Assembly: GCA_020722685.1 (NCBI GenBank)
Contig: DYKH01000235.1
Coordinates: 1-7,080 of the forward strand
DNA length: 7,080 nucleotides
Reading direction: 5' to 3'
Source of the DNA: Caldithrix sp.
GTDB lineage: Bacteria; KSB1; UBA2214; DYKH01
The notes under the pieces were generated by a model, which worked only from the letters and a program-made list of their open reading frames with translations, had not been told where the DNA came from and searched no databases. Positions 6,860 to 7,080 of the stretch are shown piece by piece (position 1 is the stretch's first letter; each line of letters starts with the position of its first letter). The position numbers and the translations under genes were made by a program.

Positions 6860-6885
6860 TAATTTTAAAGCCACATGGCATTGTA

Positions 6886-6928
6886 TCAGTGCGTCATTTC
6901 CGCTTCTATACTGTTGTGGGCGCACTGA
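6886..6928. promoter_or_regulatory. inverted repeat in the displaced upstream region of the restriction operon
   Basis: TCAGTGCG (6886-6893) and CGCACTGA (6921-6928) are perfect 8-bp arms 27 bases apart. Before the IS arrived, the nearer arm would have lain about 40 bases upstream of the operon's first start codon. TACAAT on the minus strand (6880-6885) is -10-like, though I see no good -35 for it, and TATACT on the plus strand (6907-6912) lies between the arms. It may be an old operator or promoter region. The function is inferred only. Confidence 0.3.
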
Positions 6929-6956
6929 GGGCTGAGCACAAGGGGGAGGTAGAACA

Positions 6957-7025
6957 ATGGGACTGGGGCGGGTCGAGCGCATTCTCCTGAATCCGTGGAC
7001 ATCAAAGTCGAAACCTTTCCTGTGA
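6957..7025 (+). CDS. 22-codon ORF with a strong ribosome binding site, possible leader peptide
   Basis: GGGGGAGGT (6942-6950) gives a near-ideal Shine-Dalgarno, with GGAGG seven bases before the ATG at 6957. The frame starts MGLGRVERILLNPW and ends at TGA 7023-7025, one base before a strong hairpin. There is no homology I recognise and no run of a single amino acid codon. It may be a leader peptide for a gene beyond the right edge, or chance. Confidence 0.2.
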   Translation: MGLGRVERILLNPWTSKSKPFL

Positions 7026-7026
7026 A

Positions 7027-7075
7027 CTGTCCGGCATGAAATTTTTGCCGGACAGACCGGTTGATGTTCATGCCG
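7027..7075 (+). promoter_or_regulatory. two mutually exclusive hairpins, attenuator-like
   Basis: CTGTCCGGCA (7027-7036) pairs perfectly with TGCCGGACAG (7046-7055) around a nine-base loop. CGGCATGAA (7032-7040) can pair instead with TTCATGCCG (7067-7075). The two cannot form together. Neither is followed by a T run within the window, so this is not a standard terminator. Ends of a decayed mobile element would be another explanation. Confidence 0.35.
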
Positions 7076-7080
7076 ACCCT

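Noticed and set aside
5792..6862. A 356-codon plus-strand open frame across the IS element
   Set aside because: It is the antisense shadow of the G+C-rich transposase, whose DDE motifs are on the other strand. Its composition (rich in Arg, Leu, His, Pro) matches no family I know, and it crosses the IS inverted repeat.
6886..7071. A 61-codon minus-strand frame at the right edge
   Set aside because: No family resemblance and no ribosome binding site that I can see; it covers the hairpins and probably does not encode a protein.
1..7080. Absence of the PvuII site CAGCTG in the window as evidence of site avoidance
   Set aside because: I found none on reading both strands (the site is palindromic), but only one or two would be expected in 7 kb, so the absence means little. 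The target site is also not proven.

Overview
The window looks like a bacterial defence island, probably from a Pseudomonadota genome or plasmid. I infer this from the moderately high G+C, Gram-negative-type IS630 insertion sequence and protein style; no rRNA, tRNA or housekeeping gene fixes the taxon. It carries what appears to be one restriction-modification locus of unusual build, flanked on the left by a broken defence-type gene and on the right by an insertion sequence (IS).

Layout. Positions 1-127 hold nothing I can name. Positions 128-500 (minus strand) are the 3' end of a larger gene carrying a DUF3883-type domain. The fragment stops where a sequence resembling the terminus of an IS903/IS5-group element begins (501-520). 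Next comes a promoter-like pair (587-615) followed by a perfect 7-bp inverted repeat (615-637), directly ahead of a plus-strand gene (653-1960). That gene encodes a PvuII-type N4-cytosine DNA methyltransferase fused to an N-terminal ribbon-helix-helix domain.

Converging on it from the right is a three-gene minus-strand operon whose reading frames overlap end to start. It starts at 5726 with a 492-residue protein whose N-terminal half resembles the region that precedes the motor in McrB-family proteins. Next is a 374-residue AAA+ ATPase of the MoxR/McrB (AAA_5) kind, and last a 423-residue McrC-like PD-(D/E)XK nuclease ending at 1866. The nuclease and methyltransferase genes overlap tail to tail by 95 bases.

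The simplest reading is a methylation-protected, motor-driven restriction system comparable in plan to BsuMI and LlaJI (McrBC-like restriction genes paired with site-specific methyltransferases). Here the mark would be N4-methylcytosine, the methyltransferase would be self-regulated through its added DNA-binding domain, and the McrB role would be split over two proteins.

An IS630-family element (5743-6859, flanked by a TA duplication, imperfect 24-bp terminal inverted repeats) sits only 16 bases upstream of the first restriction gene's start codon. It has therefore separated the restriction operon from its original upstream region. The element's own transposase has an in-frame TGA and is probably dead. 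The modification half keeps its own promoter, so the locus may now be 'modification on, restriction off or rewired'.

The right edge (6862-7080) contains no convincing gene. It holds inverted repeats and a 22-codon ORF with a strong ribosome binding site followed by two mutually exclusive hairpins, which could be a leader for a gene beyond the window.
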